Assembly (NCBI GenBank): GCA_033063855.1
Contig: CP093831.1
Span: forward strand, 18,600,001-18,664,000
Origin: Smittia aterrima
Taxonomy: Eukaryota; Arthropoda; Insecta; Diptera; Chironomidae
Reading direction: 5' to 3'
DNA: 64,000 nt
The notes under the pieces are model-generated. The model was not told the DNA's origin and ran no database searches. It saw only the letters and a program-made list of their open reading frames with translations. Made by a program: the position numbers and the translations under genes. Shown here piece by piece: positions 46,952 through 58,939 of the stretch; position 1 is the stretch's first letter; each line of letters starts with the position of its first letter.

Positions 46952-47500
46952 CAAGTTGGACAGCAGTTCGAGAACGAACGTACTTTGAGGCTTTTTCTCC
47001 TCTGCTCTAATCCCGATTTAAGTTAAACAAATTAAAACATTGAAAAAATTTGGCTCTCTACACGTGTTTCATTTTCAATGTGTTCCATTTTCCACGTGTT
47101 CCATTTTCCACGTGTTCCATTTTCCACGTGTTCCATTTTCCACGTGTTCCATTTTCCACGTGTTCCATTTTCCACGTGTTCCATTTTCCACGTGTTCCAT
47201 TTGTCCGTCTGTCCGTCCATAGGTCCAAACCGGAAGTCGCTAGCTGTCTTCGTTCTCGAGATATCTCAAATTCCATTGGTTCGTATGTCCGTTTGTCCAT
47301 CTGTCCGTCTGTCCATATGTCCGTCCGACTCCATCTCAAAAGTTTTGAGTCAAAACTCACTGGTCCCACTCACCACCCGAACCGATTGGCGAAAACCGGA
47401 AGTCTCTAGCTGTCATCGTTCTCGAGAAAAATCGTTAACGGACGGACGACAGACACAGACGACTGACATCAAACTTTTTCCTTCGGAGAAAAAGCCTCAA
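46952..47500. mobile_element. 549-bp dispersed repeat with minisatellite, insertion dated by empty site
   Basis: The partner duplication has the uninterrupted sequence AAGAAGAA|AAATATTTC at about 60505-60525 (reverse strand), so 46952-47500 is an insertion. Near its ends are 17-bp perfect inverted repeats TTTGAGGCTTTTTCTCC (46984-47000) and its complement (47485-47501). Inside are the 16-bp minisatellite, GTCCGTCTGTCCGTCC-type tracts and twice the motif CCGGAAGTC..CTAGCTGTC. Relatives lie at 25198-27000 and 61286-62010. There is no coding capacity. Its transposition class is unclear, and any target duplication is at most two bases. Confidence 0.75.
47061..47205. repeat. 16-bp minisatellite, about 9 units, E-box in each
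   Basis: The unit CACGTGTTCCATTTTC is repeated exactly every 16 bp from 47093 to 47204 (seven perfect CACGTG), preceded by two diverged units at 47061 and 47077. Because 16 is not a multiple of three, every frame reads the same 16-residue peptide repeat, which creates spurious ORFs on both strands. Confidence 0.95.
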
Positions 47501-48650
47501 AAATATTTCATAAAAGTAACGACGACGTTTCATAAGTTGATAGCAAACAAGATGATATCAAAAATTGAGAAGACACGAACCGCTTTCAAGTCATCATCGA
47601 GTTTATTTCGAGTAAGGTCCTAAAATAACAAAAGTCGAGAACGTCATAAATTAAGTCAGCGAGTTTCACATAAAGTCATGCGGTAATGGTTTGATTGCTT
47701 CTGCTGTTGTTGCAGCTTCATCTCTGCCGTGTCGGGTCAAATTGTGTCATTAAATGTTACAGGGGAAGTTGGAATTTTTTAGCTCAATTAGAAATGTCTG
47801 GAGGAGAGATCAACTATAACAAGGATTTATGTTTGTTTGATTGACTTCAATTGAGCATCCAAAACTTTCAAATAATTTTGCCGCAAAAAGATTCACTCGA
47901 GGTTCGAGAAGTGAAAACTATTTGTTCGTTTTTGGAGAGAGATTGAAAGTACTTGATTGCAGATGCTCGTATTATTATTTTTTTAGATCACTTGAGATTT
48001 CCAAACATTAAGCAGAAGCAGGAGCGAAAACGAAACGAACAGATCAAGTTTCCAAGCTATTGTTCACAGACTTCATAAACATCTTGTTGTGTACAACTCG
48101 CCAGTCAGCAGTGAAACTTAAAACCTTTAGTAAAAATTTGTAATAATGAAGATGAAAAATCAGATGAAACATATTTTGTTCGGCAATAAGAACAAGAAAA
48201 CCTCTTTACCGACTTATTAATGGTCTTTACTTAAGTATTATTTGCATAAATCTTTCTCCCTTTGTTTTCTGTTTCCTTTCTGCTTTGGTCAAGTGCAAAC
48301 GGAAACTGATATGATTAATTCTGTTAGAGAAACAATCTGCGAGAAGTCGCTCCCCGAAGGCAAAGACGATCCTATTTGCGAATTCCCAAATTAACTGGTA
48401 AATTCACTCGCCAGACCCAAAATCTAATATGTTTGGCTTTTCCTTTTGCTCCTTCAAACATTTCTGATTGAGTTTTTTCTACTTCGAAGCTCAGGATGAG
48501 AAAATATCTCTTCATATTTCAATGAAATAGGAACTTAACCTAACTTTGAGCTGTTTACGGAGCTTCGCCCATTCGAGCCCGCAGTGAACTGTGTAAATGT
48601 CTAAATGAGAGTGAATATCGGAGGAAATTATTGTTTAGGCAGCTTGAGTA

Positions 48651-51600
48651 AATAAACCGTTTTTGAGTAAACGTTTGAGAGCTCAACACTTGACGCGTAA
48701 TAAGCATATGTTTGCACTCTATTTAATGAAGTCGATCTGCATTCGACTGCAATCAGAAGCTGTTTAAACATTCTGTCATCATCGATTGTTCTTCGATGGA
48801 CAAACATGTCTACCAACATTCGATTAAGGAAACTTAAGCTCGATAAATGGCGTTTGTGATACACAAAAAATATTTTTTTTTTTGTGTTATTCCCTTTTAG
48901 TACAATTCAACTCATTGCAGGCATTGGATGAATGATTTTTGTTCTCGTGAATTCACAGCTTCATCAACCGCTTTCACAATTATTTTTTCAATATCCTTCG
49001 GTGCGCAAACAAAGCGCCAAACAAACAATAACAGAAAACGCTGATGTAAATCTTGATTTTACCCCCGAGCCGTTGATACAAAGAACATTAACATCAAATG
49101 AAAAATCAAGCGTTATTCATTCATTTATGCAGTCGCAGCATAATGATTCAGCGATGTCAATTACCATCTGGTTTGAGTGAAACAAACAAAAAGAAGAAAA
49201 ACAAGAATGCAGACGTGAAGCGGAGAAAAAAATTGTTTTCAAAAGAGTCTGAATGATGTTGCGAAACCTTTAAGCAAACTCATCGCATCAACGTCATCTG
49301 ACTAATTAAAACCTGTACAGAAATGATAAGTGAAATGATGAAGATACAGTCGCACGAGTCATTCATCAAAATTAAGCTTTTGAAACATAATAGCGATACA
49401 TCCGTACATACCTAGTTCTGTATGGAGTGGCGAGACAAAGCATGGCTCATCGTAATCAAAATGTGGCAAAATGCGATCTCGTTTGTGTAACAATGACAAA
49501 ACAGCTTCAATCATGATGAGAGTTATGCAAAAATTGTCGTTGAATTATGCAGAGAACCTTCATTTGCAAAACCATCTCCACGTCACATTGTCTGAACGCC
49601 AACATGTCAACATCGTTCTCCACTTCTCCCGAGCATAAAGCTTGCCGGAAAAAGAGCTTCTCTCCGTTTGTTTACATTTCCAACCCATGCTTGCGAGTTT
49701 AATTCTCTCCAACCGGTTCATGCTTTGCCTGCTGAATTCTCACAAAACTTTTCTTTTCTCTTCTTTACTTTCAGAGTATTTTCAACATTCGTCGTAGCAG
49801 GATCGCTGCAGTTCGCTAACGTGAAATATTTCAAGAGTGTAGTGAATAAGAATTCAAAGAAAAGCTGTGAGAAGTTTAAAAAGAATTACGTGAAAATGTT
49901 AATCCTGCTTATAATGCTATGAACTGCAGAAAGTGAAAAATTAAAATTTAGAATAAAAAAATGTATTAAAAGAGAAGCACACAAATTAGCAAATTGATTA
50001 AGTGCTAGTGTCAGTTAAGATTGTTTCTTCGCCTAATTGAAAAACCAGTTTGCGGATTAAACAAACACAGAACGTAGCGGATACTTCTTTTTGTTGTTCC
50101 CTTGGATTACAAAAGTTTATTAAAGAGGCAACAGCGAGTTAGGTATGTCGGAGGTCATAAAAAGTTAAATAAATTAACAAATGAGCGGAGTTTTAATTTT
50201 TTCTGTGAAGAAAGAAATCACCTTGAGTCGTAATCTTATTGTTACCTCGGGTTCTTAAGAGAACGTGATGCTCGTCGACCGCCCAAACCTCGTTGAAGTG
50301 AAAAACATTTTGCACATTTCTCTTCTTCAAACACATACACCAACACAAGACAAGATCATAAAGACGACTCAAAGGAGAATTGTCGATTTCTTGTTCTGCT
50401 TGCCTTTTAAGGGTCTCGAGTATCTTTTCTTTCTGTTCCTTCTTTTTATTTCTTCTACCTTCAATATCCTTTAAACATTCCTTACATAATATTATGAAGT
50501 TTTCTCTCGCATTTGCTGAATAAACATTTATTATTTATAGTCGTTTATGTTTTGACCGGTACACCTCTCTCGTTACCGAATGATTAGCAGAACCGAATCG
50601 CATTCGCCTCGATTCATATGAAGAACAAAGTTTCAAAATACCTTTCGACATCCGTTTGTGAAAGTTCCACGTCCCTTTTTCTTATTTACTAAGCGGGAAA
50701 CGTTTCCTCATTTTAACAAATTGTTTTTCGATTTTCACTTCCATCGCATCGTTGCCAAATTGTCGAACAAAATTCATCCTCGAAAAAGAAGTTTCTTCCC
50801 CTCGTTAATACTTCATGCCGCGACGTTCGAGAGAAAGAGTTCACATCTTGATCCGATGTCCATCCAGGATCCGGACAAACATAAATCGAATGCAATTGTG
50901 TGTTCATTGTTTTTATGTTGAACCGAAACGAGATTTCTGTCAAAGAGAACGTTGATTCTAATGTCCATCAGAAGTCCGAGCATTGCAGTCAGGCAACGAA
51001 GTTGAAACATTTTAATGCACGACATCAGTCGATCCGACTTCAGTTTCTGACTCTTTTCGGTTTTTGCAATTAAAGTTTTTTTTTTGTCTTTTATTTAAAA
51101 GCGTAAATCTTTCTCGTTCAACAAACAAAGCTGCTCTGTTCCCGTTGCACGAACTTTATATGTCAATCAAGGCACGAGTAAGTTGATTATATCGAGCAAT
51201 CGTCAAGTTTCTCGCAAAGTAAACAGTTGCAGTTAATTCAAACGGTTTGGCACTTCATTCCTTTTTTCGCTCTAATTACTTAAAAGTTTAAAATTTTGAG
51301 AAATTTATATTTGGATTCACAACTAAAAGCCTAGCAAACTTAAAGTAAGATTTACAACATATCAAAGATCTGAAAGCAAATTCAGTCAAAGCTTAGTAAA
51401 TGTCAAATATAACTCAAAGATTCATCAAAAAAATAAAAATATATGAAACATTCATAAAATGTTGCGTGCTATTGCAAACATGTTTTTGCGGAATATTTTT
51501 GTCGCTGCTCTAACGAGAAGCAGAAACTTTTTTTCGACCAAACGACCCCTTCTATAGCCTCAAATGAAATCGTCTTTGATGATTAATGATACAGAATCAG

Positions 51601-52189
51601 TTTACCATTAAGAGAACATTTTCAGATAGCGAAGAAAAACATTTCCCTGGAGGAAAATTGATGACATTTTTCCGTATTTCTGTTCTTCCTTTTCGCAAGC
51701 AAAAATCAGTCTCATTGTGCGTTGGATAAAATTCGAAATTCATCAAGTGCTAGCCAATTTCGTCCTGATATCAAAATTATGACAATGTCTGATATTCTGA
51801 TGTCAAGTTCGCTTGCCTTCCACTTCAATATTCAACTCCAGAAAGATGAGCGCCGACGATTTATTATTCCCTTCGTTTCACAACAAACAGAGGGAGTTTA
51901 ATTGAATGGATTGAATTACATTATGAGATGTTTTTGTCATGAATTTCTTTATCTATTTTTTATTGGAGAGACTTTGTTGGAATACGGATAGAACAAGAAA
52001 GAAAGAGGAAAAGGCTGTTAAAATGAATAAATTGCAAAAAAGCAAGCGCTGACTCAAGTTGCGGTCTTTTTCTTTTCTTAGGTTTGAACTTTCTAGTTAG
52101 CTTTTGAGATTATTAGGTTGACTAATTAAAACGCAAGTAGCCACTTCATTCAACCACCCACGACGAATGCCACTTTTTCGAACGAAATT
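48651..52189. other. Spacer inside the large inverted repeat, last part
   Basis: No gene supported. 49980-50100 and 51845-51945 echo 37690-37850 and 30150-30250 respectively. Confidence 0.4.
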
Positions 52190-52769
52190 TAACTTAACTT
52201 CAGGGTTGGAAGAATTAACGAGATGTTAATTAACGATCCTTCAAACCTTCTAATTATATCTTCTTGGTAGCAGCAGACGGGAAGATTTGGCAACGCTGCG
52301 ATAAACAGTTGCAAGTTGAATTTCATCGTTCTACAGACAAAATTAGAAGAAGTATCTAAACGTTGTTGATATTTGCTGACGACGATGCATGTTGGCAAAG
52401 TTGTTACCGGAAATGGTTCATTTCAATTCTGAATCCATGAAAAGAAGTTTAAGTGGAAGTTCCACTGTGGAACAGTAAACATTTTCATGCTCTAAATTTC
52501 TGAAGGAGAAAGAGCTTAAGAAAATTTCTTAAATTAATTCCTTTATCGTGGTTCAACATTAAATTAGAATTAATCGGAATCCGTTTTCTCGGCCTTCCAT
52601 GTCTTTTTCGTTTGTGTGAGCATCGTTGTTAATAAAAGAAGCACATCGTAGATGTTTCATCAAAGTGTTTATTTGAGTCATCACAAAGGCCACATGGTTA
52701 AATTAATTATTTTCGCTTGCGGCAGCACTTCAACCACCTGAGAATCAGAGTTTTGAGGCCAACGAAAGA

Positions 52770-53050
52770 GCCTAAAACATGTATTTAAGTATTCTCTTAA
52801 TCGACATCACGAAAAATGTTTTGAGTCGTCTTCTGCTTCTCTCCCGACTAACAGAACGTCTCGGCTCAAACCCATAATTTAAATCAATTTCACTTCACAT
52901 GCTTCTTTCTGGTTCAACATTTCATTGAACATGAAGTTGTGTGAGTGAACTTCAAGTCGAGTCGAGTAAGAGAAGTTCATCACAAAACGAGTTCTCGCAA
53001 TCTGTTTGAAAAGCATTTTATTTTGTTTCTTTTTAACTCTCACCGTAATT
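52770..53050. repeat. Highly conserved repeat core, copy C (inverted)
   Basis: Reverse complement of copy B with very few differences across about 250 bp, including both hairpins. Annotated separately because copy A outside the arms shares the same core. Confidence 0.65.
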
Positions 53051-56000
53051 CTTAATACAACTTCTTCAAACACTTTTCCCTCCTTTAAATCCGATAAGCG
53101 CGCGAGTTTTATTTCGATGATCACAGCGCATCGCATTGTCGAGTCGTTCAACGCAAAGTCATTAAACAATAATCGAGTAAAAAGGAAATTTCTTGAGTTC
53201 AATCTATAATTACAAAGCATTTTGGAGTGTGAAGTGATTGGAAGGTGCGAAGCTAATTATTTCGTTAAACGACGTTAATTTATCATTTTTCAATTTGTTT
53301 CCCGTTTTGTGAAATCAAAACTGTTTGTGGCTACGCTTATCGTTTCATCTTTTAAAATGGAATTCATCGGGTGAACGCAAGAAAAGTTTTCTTTATCTTT
53401 CAAGCACCAAATTGCTCTTCTGTTTACAACCTTCGAGGGACAAATTCACGGAGAAGATCAATAAAGAACGTTGCTCGAGAGAGAACTTTTTCATTTCCTG
53501 CACCAGGAAACATTATCGTCTGATAAATGCTCGTTCGAGACGTCGCTAGGAATTTGCGCTTCGTGTATTTGAGGCGAAACAAAATTTAAATTTTAACGAG
53601 AAAGAATTTGTTGTGGAATTTGTTCTAGTCGTCCATGCTCGGTCTTATGAGGAGGGAGAAGTCAAAATTAGTCTCATTAGATATGCAGAAACTATTAATT
53701 GAAGTTTGAGGCTTGTTTCCTTCCTTTGGAAATGTTTATATCGTTTCAATTTCTTCAAATACATATCTACTCTCACTTCTTAGCTCGTCTCGAGCGTGAC
53801 ATAATGGAACCAACTGGGAATTAAAAATGTCAATTAAGATTTTCTGGTTTTGAGGTTTCCCAAAAAATTAAAACATGAAATGAAAACGTTTTCACAATCA
53901 AGACTTCTACTGTGATTTTTTCGAAGCCACAAGAAGCATGATTCTTGATTAAAATGAAAGTGAATTCAATTAACGATTCGAACAAGAAATATTTAATATT
54001 GAGTGCTCCGACTTTGCCTAATGACGTTGGATTGGGGGAGAATTGAAATGAGTGACGATATCGTCATCATCATTTTCTCACTTTACTCCTTGGTCTCTTG
54101 ACTGTAGAAAGCTGCAAATAGAAGCAAGATACAGATTATGATGTTCTTTCGTCGCCTGAGTTTTGAGAAAATGTTTCAACTTGGGTGTCGTCATCGCTCG
54201 AGTTGAAACTTTATCTCATTTTTCAATTTTGCAAAAACAAATCCAGCGACTCATCCTCGATGCCAAGTTTCTTCTCGTCAACATATTCCTAAAACAGTAG
54301 CAGCAGCGTGGTGCCGAAAGAATAAACAAATTTTTCCCATAGCATGTGAATTGCGAGTCGACGATGTCTCTCGGATGTTTCGGATATAATGCCACAAGAT
54401 GGATTACTTTGAAGATGAAGATTCGCTCGCGCCGTAATTTAATGAATCAGAATGATGAGACGGAAAACCAATTAATTTTCTTCGTTGATATTCTCACAAA
54501 TGATTTACCGCGAACGATGAGCAAAGAAGATCGAAACAACGAGAGTAATCATTGACTGTAAAGTTTTCTTCGGCACTTGATTTGTCCATTTAGCGGCAAC
54601 ACATAAGAACGAGGCAGCAGAAAAAGTCTTTGCCAACATGTTTCGAACGCAAAATGATACAAAAGAGAAAATCTCCGCTCATGACAATAAAGATTTGTGC
54701 AAATCCAAGCATAATTTCTTCTGCTTCTCCTCAAACCGTTTGCTCGACGTTTGAATTCTCTGTGAGTTGCGAATCTTATAAAAAGCAAATTGCATTTCAG
54801 CAGAAAACCAACGAACGAACGAGTCTTATTTTTATTTTCCTCTCGCTTCGCTTCCTCGATTTATCTCTCAGTCTTCATCTTTTAGTTTAAATGGTTTTCG
54901 GATATGTTCTGACAGTCATGGGGAATTTTCCTTTCTTCGTTCATCGCTTCAATTTAATAAATTATGCAAAAATATTTCGTCTAAACAATTGACAAATTTT
55001 ATGCAAACGACACAAAAGCAAACCCATCGAGTTTCTCTTTTTTTTCTCCATTTCGTTTCGCTTCCACTAAGCCTCGATCTTCTGGAGCCGTAAATGTGTA
55101 GCGAACGTCATGTATTAATCTGGATTATGAGCAGAACGATGTTGTGTTTATCTGTTGCTTTTTTTTACTTCTCGTCGCCTGCTTAATGCTGTCATAAAAT
55201 GTGACATGTCTGAGCTGATATGCGACGATTTTTCTCTCCATTCGCTACAATGAATCGTCGCCCGTTGTCAAGGGATAGGAGGGAGTGTCGCCTGAAGGGT
55301 GGAAAATTCATGGCGCTGATACTTCGAGTTTTTGTTCGCTGAACTGAGTAAATACTTATCGGTTTAAAAGTGCATTTAATCGATAGAATGTTTGAAGACC
55401 TAGAAGTGCTCGAGGCTGGGTTTATCGCTGAAAATACCCGAAAGACAGTGAATTCAATGAAACGCGATAGCTTTGTCTATGAGCGCTGAGCTTATGTTGT
55501 TTATTCGTGGCGTCTAATGAATCAATATCTTCATAGCATAAAAAGCTTTTATGCGAAAAAGAAATTTGACGAAGCAATAAACTAATCTAATTTATTAACG
55601 TATCAATGTCGAATTGTTTTTTTGATAAACATTTTATTGCTGACGATAAATAACTCAGCGATGTTTACATTTCCACTCCTTGTTCAATCCTGTTCACTCC
55701 TGCATAGCGAATTGATGCGTTTCCTTTTCACTTCAAAATGCATGAAGAATAAAATTTATTTTCTTCGTGCATTACCGTGCTCAGTCGCAATCTAAAGCAC
55801 TTCCATAAGCCCTCGATTGCCTGCAATTTACTGAGACTTGCTGATATGTGAGTATTCGTTTCACCTTTCTGCTTGTTTTCCACTTCTATTGCAAAATAAG
55901 CTTCAAATGCATTAAGCTTTTCACTTAACAATGTTTTGCTGAGCACAAAAGAAGTTCAAGTTGAAGTCATTGAGGAAGAAAATTGCAGATCAAACATTCA

Positions 56001-56453
56001 GTTGGTAATTCATAACTGAACGTCTCCACAGCAATGCAAGTGATCCGAACAAGATTTCCTCCTACTTCAAAATATCAAATGACTCAATTGAAAATTCACA
56101 AAGTCTGCGAAATCTTCTCACTGATTGCTTTCCGCACAAGACAAATGAAGGCATTTGCTACAAGAATGAAGTGAACCGAGTGACTATAAATAGCGATGGA
56201 AGGTAAAAGCAAATAAAAAATGCGAGACTATCATGCAACCGTAGAGCTCTCTCCAATGCTCATGGTCGCGACTCGGAATTTATTTACTCGGACAACGGCC
56301 ATCAAAAGCAAAGCGTGTAAAATTCAACATTCTCTGGTGCACGTTCTGCTGTTCGGCTTGGAAAACTCTCCATTTAAAATCACAAAATCGTCTCTCGCTC
56401 AATCGAGGCAGCAATCTTGATTCCCTCATGTGTTCTGACCGGCAGCTAATTAA

Positions 56454-56877
56454 GGCGTATGACATTCTATCATACTCGCAGAATTCTATTTGCAAGTAGA
56501 ATTCTATTAGATTTATGTAGAATTCTAAATAAGAAAGCATTGGGGGCCTGCTCCGGAGGCCCTGTTTTTATACTAATTATGGGCTTACGCAGGTATTGTA
56601 AATTTAGCCTAACTAGAGTCCCTCCATGCCGAGACAAATAGCCGAAGGGCTCCTCGCGGAGCCCTTCTAGCTATTAATCACAGCATGTTCGGGTTCAAAA
56701 TATTACTAGAATTCTACCAAAATTCTAATAGAACATAGAATTCTATCAAATTCTATTGGATTCTATTGGAATTCTAGTGGAATTCTATGTTCTATTAGAA
56801 TTCTATCAATTCTATGCAAGTAGAATGCAAATAGAATTCCAATAGAATTCTGCGAGTATGATAGAATGTAAAACCCC
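56454..56877. mobile_element. 424-bp AT-rich element with 8-bp target duplication
   Basis: Flanked by CTAATTAA at 56446-56453 and 56878-56885. The left arm keeps the empty site with a single copy at 39919-39926. Internal inverted ends share ACATTCTATCATACTCGCAG. Most of the element is made of irregular AGAATTCTA units (about ten exact GAATTC). The centre holds two GC-rich palindromes (GGGCTCC..GGAGCCC at about 56649-56666 and GGGCCT..AGGCCC at about 56544-56562). There is no ORF of note. The 8-bp duplication suggests a hAT- or P-like non-autonomous element, but the outermost bases do not match well. Confidence 0.8.
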
Positions 56878-57870
56878 CTAATTAAACCCCATTCTGCCTC
56901 TCCACTCACCGACATGCATTCAGCAGGTGTAATATTCACAATTTGTTTCTTTGTTTTCTCTATTTTTTCCTCGAGTTTTGTAAATTGCTCTTGCCTGGCG
57001 GTAAAATCCACTTAATCATTTGTGCAAACTCATTCACTTCTCCTTCTCTAGTTCGTCCAGTGGACAGTACAACGCATACAATCGCTTGCATGGAAACTCG
57101 ATGCAACGAAGGGGGAAATGTGAAAAGGCAAACAATTGCAGTCTGTGAAGTTGAAAAGTCATTAAAGCAAATAAGACTAAGAATGAAAGAGGCGGTGATG
57201 AAAGAGGGCGAAGAAAGAAAATCAAGTATTTGCTTAGCTTTGCGGTGTGTCCAGCATAAGAAATTCCTTTGAAGAGGTGAGAGATTGAAGTGCTTGACGA
57301 TTCCATTGAAGAACCAGGGGACGATTATTAAAACGAAATCATCAAATATTGAAGAAAAGTCTTTTTCTTTTGCCATGAAAATGTTTTTAGCTATTAAGGT
57401 GTCAACCCGAAAGATTCAACGCGCCCCATTGTCAACCAATGTCAATGAGAAATTGAGTCAATTTAATCCTTTCCGCTTTACCCTCATCGCTCAAGGAAAA
57501 TAAATATAAATAACCGCGGGTGTTTGCATTTTCAAACCCTCTCTCGCCAGTTCATTGCGAGAAGCAAAGCAACGAATTATGATGCAGCTTAGCTTGTCTC
57601 TTTGACTTGAGAAAAAATTCAATTAGTTAAATGGAAGAAACAACAGAGATCTGCAGCGCGAGTGGGTAAAGCGCCGTTTAATTTAATTGATTACAATTCA
57701 TTTTCGTTTCGTTAAATATTGCGACGCGTTTTGCTTCGCGTTTTATTATTTTGCAGTTGGCAGTTGAGCTGCTCAACTCTGTCTGTTGATTAAAAGCGAT
57801 TAAATCTCATGCGGGGGATAAATATTTAATTCCAACTAATTGCCTCAACGCCACAAAATGGTTCCAGAGT

Positions 57871-58939
57871 CCCCAACTCGCTATTCGTCATCGTCAACGC
57901 CAATCAATTTCAGATTAATTGCTCGACGAACAATACGAATCGAGTGCGGAACGAAGAAGTTTAATGACCTCTTAACGTTTTGCATCTTTGTATAAAGTTT
58001 ATTGTGACATTCAATTCAACACACTCTTTAACAAACCACAGAGAGTTGTAAATATTTAAATGAAACCGACACCATTCAGTGTGCCATAAACATCAATAAA
58101 TCCCTTGAGACCGATTTACATTTGAATGAGAAATTCGGCTGCCCATATAAAGATCAATGTGACTTTTGTTGATAGAAGAGAAATTGTTGCATTGAAATCA
58201 ATTTCAGAAGAAGAAAAGAATTTTGTGACTCAAAACCAGTTTCCGTAACACTTTTACCAGCGAGTCAAGAGGCGACACATTCACAAAAGGAATCGAAACG
58301 AATTGAATTTTATGCAAATTTTTATAACTTTTATCTTCATGTTGGGGCGATTTCGTGAGGAATGTGAGTCGAACTCGTTAAAGGACTCAAGCGTTTGCGG
58401 GTATTTCGTTGATGCAAGTTACTAAACTTCCGCAGGCCTAGAAAATTGAAAAAGAATTTGACGACAGAAATGTGAATGCCACCAAAGATGTTTTGCATAA
58501 TCAACCATATTGTCAAATTTGGTTAAATTCACAATAACGTTTTGGGCGCGCCGTATCAATTTTCTTTTATCAAAGCCGATTATGATAAAGAAAATACATG
58601 TATTTTTCCTCGAGCGAGTTTGAAATATTTTTAAAAGCTTTTCGAGAATGTGTTCAGGATTTTGTGTTCATCTGTTTGTTTAATTAATTTCTCTCTTTAT
58701 ATATGTATTCAATGACTTTGAATGTTGATTTTATGGCACGTCAAAGCCGGTTTCGTAGATGAACAGCTGATAGAGAAAACCGATCCACGATCGAACAAAA
58801 TGCCGATTCACGAGTTTCTTAACACTCATTCAGTAAGGGAATGAGCGCATTCGCGTCGATTAATTTAAAGTGCGGTAGGCTAGAAGAAATTTTTTAATGA
58901 TTTATATCATCATGAATAACGAGATTTCAACGTTTCTTC
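57871..58939. other. Gene-free DNA between duplications
   Basis: No gene supported. 58130-58500 weakly resembles 35870-36130. Confidence 0.4.

Larger units (their letters stand above)
45960..48650. repeat. Segmental duplication X (partner of 58.94-61.29 kb)
   Basis: Blocks in order: a (45960-46560), b (46740-46930), c (47501-48140), d (48170-48650). In the partner, a and d are direct while b and c are inverted together. Block d is nearly identical (48295-48430 against 60980-61120). A 549-bp mobile repeat interrupts b and c here but not in the partner. Confidence 0.8.
52190..57870. repeat. Inverted segmental duplication, right arm
   Basis: Reverse-complement partner of 39060-44310, with about 7.9 kb between the arms. 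Differences include a 424-bp element (56454-56877) present only here and loss of about 400 bp present at 40220-40625 in the left arm. Confidence 0.85.

Noticed and set aside
47050..47623. Overlapping ORFs of up to 181 codons with a repeated FHFPRVPFSTCSI peptide
   Set aside because: Artefact of a 16-bp tandem repeat, which is open in every frame on both strands.
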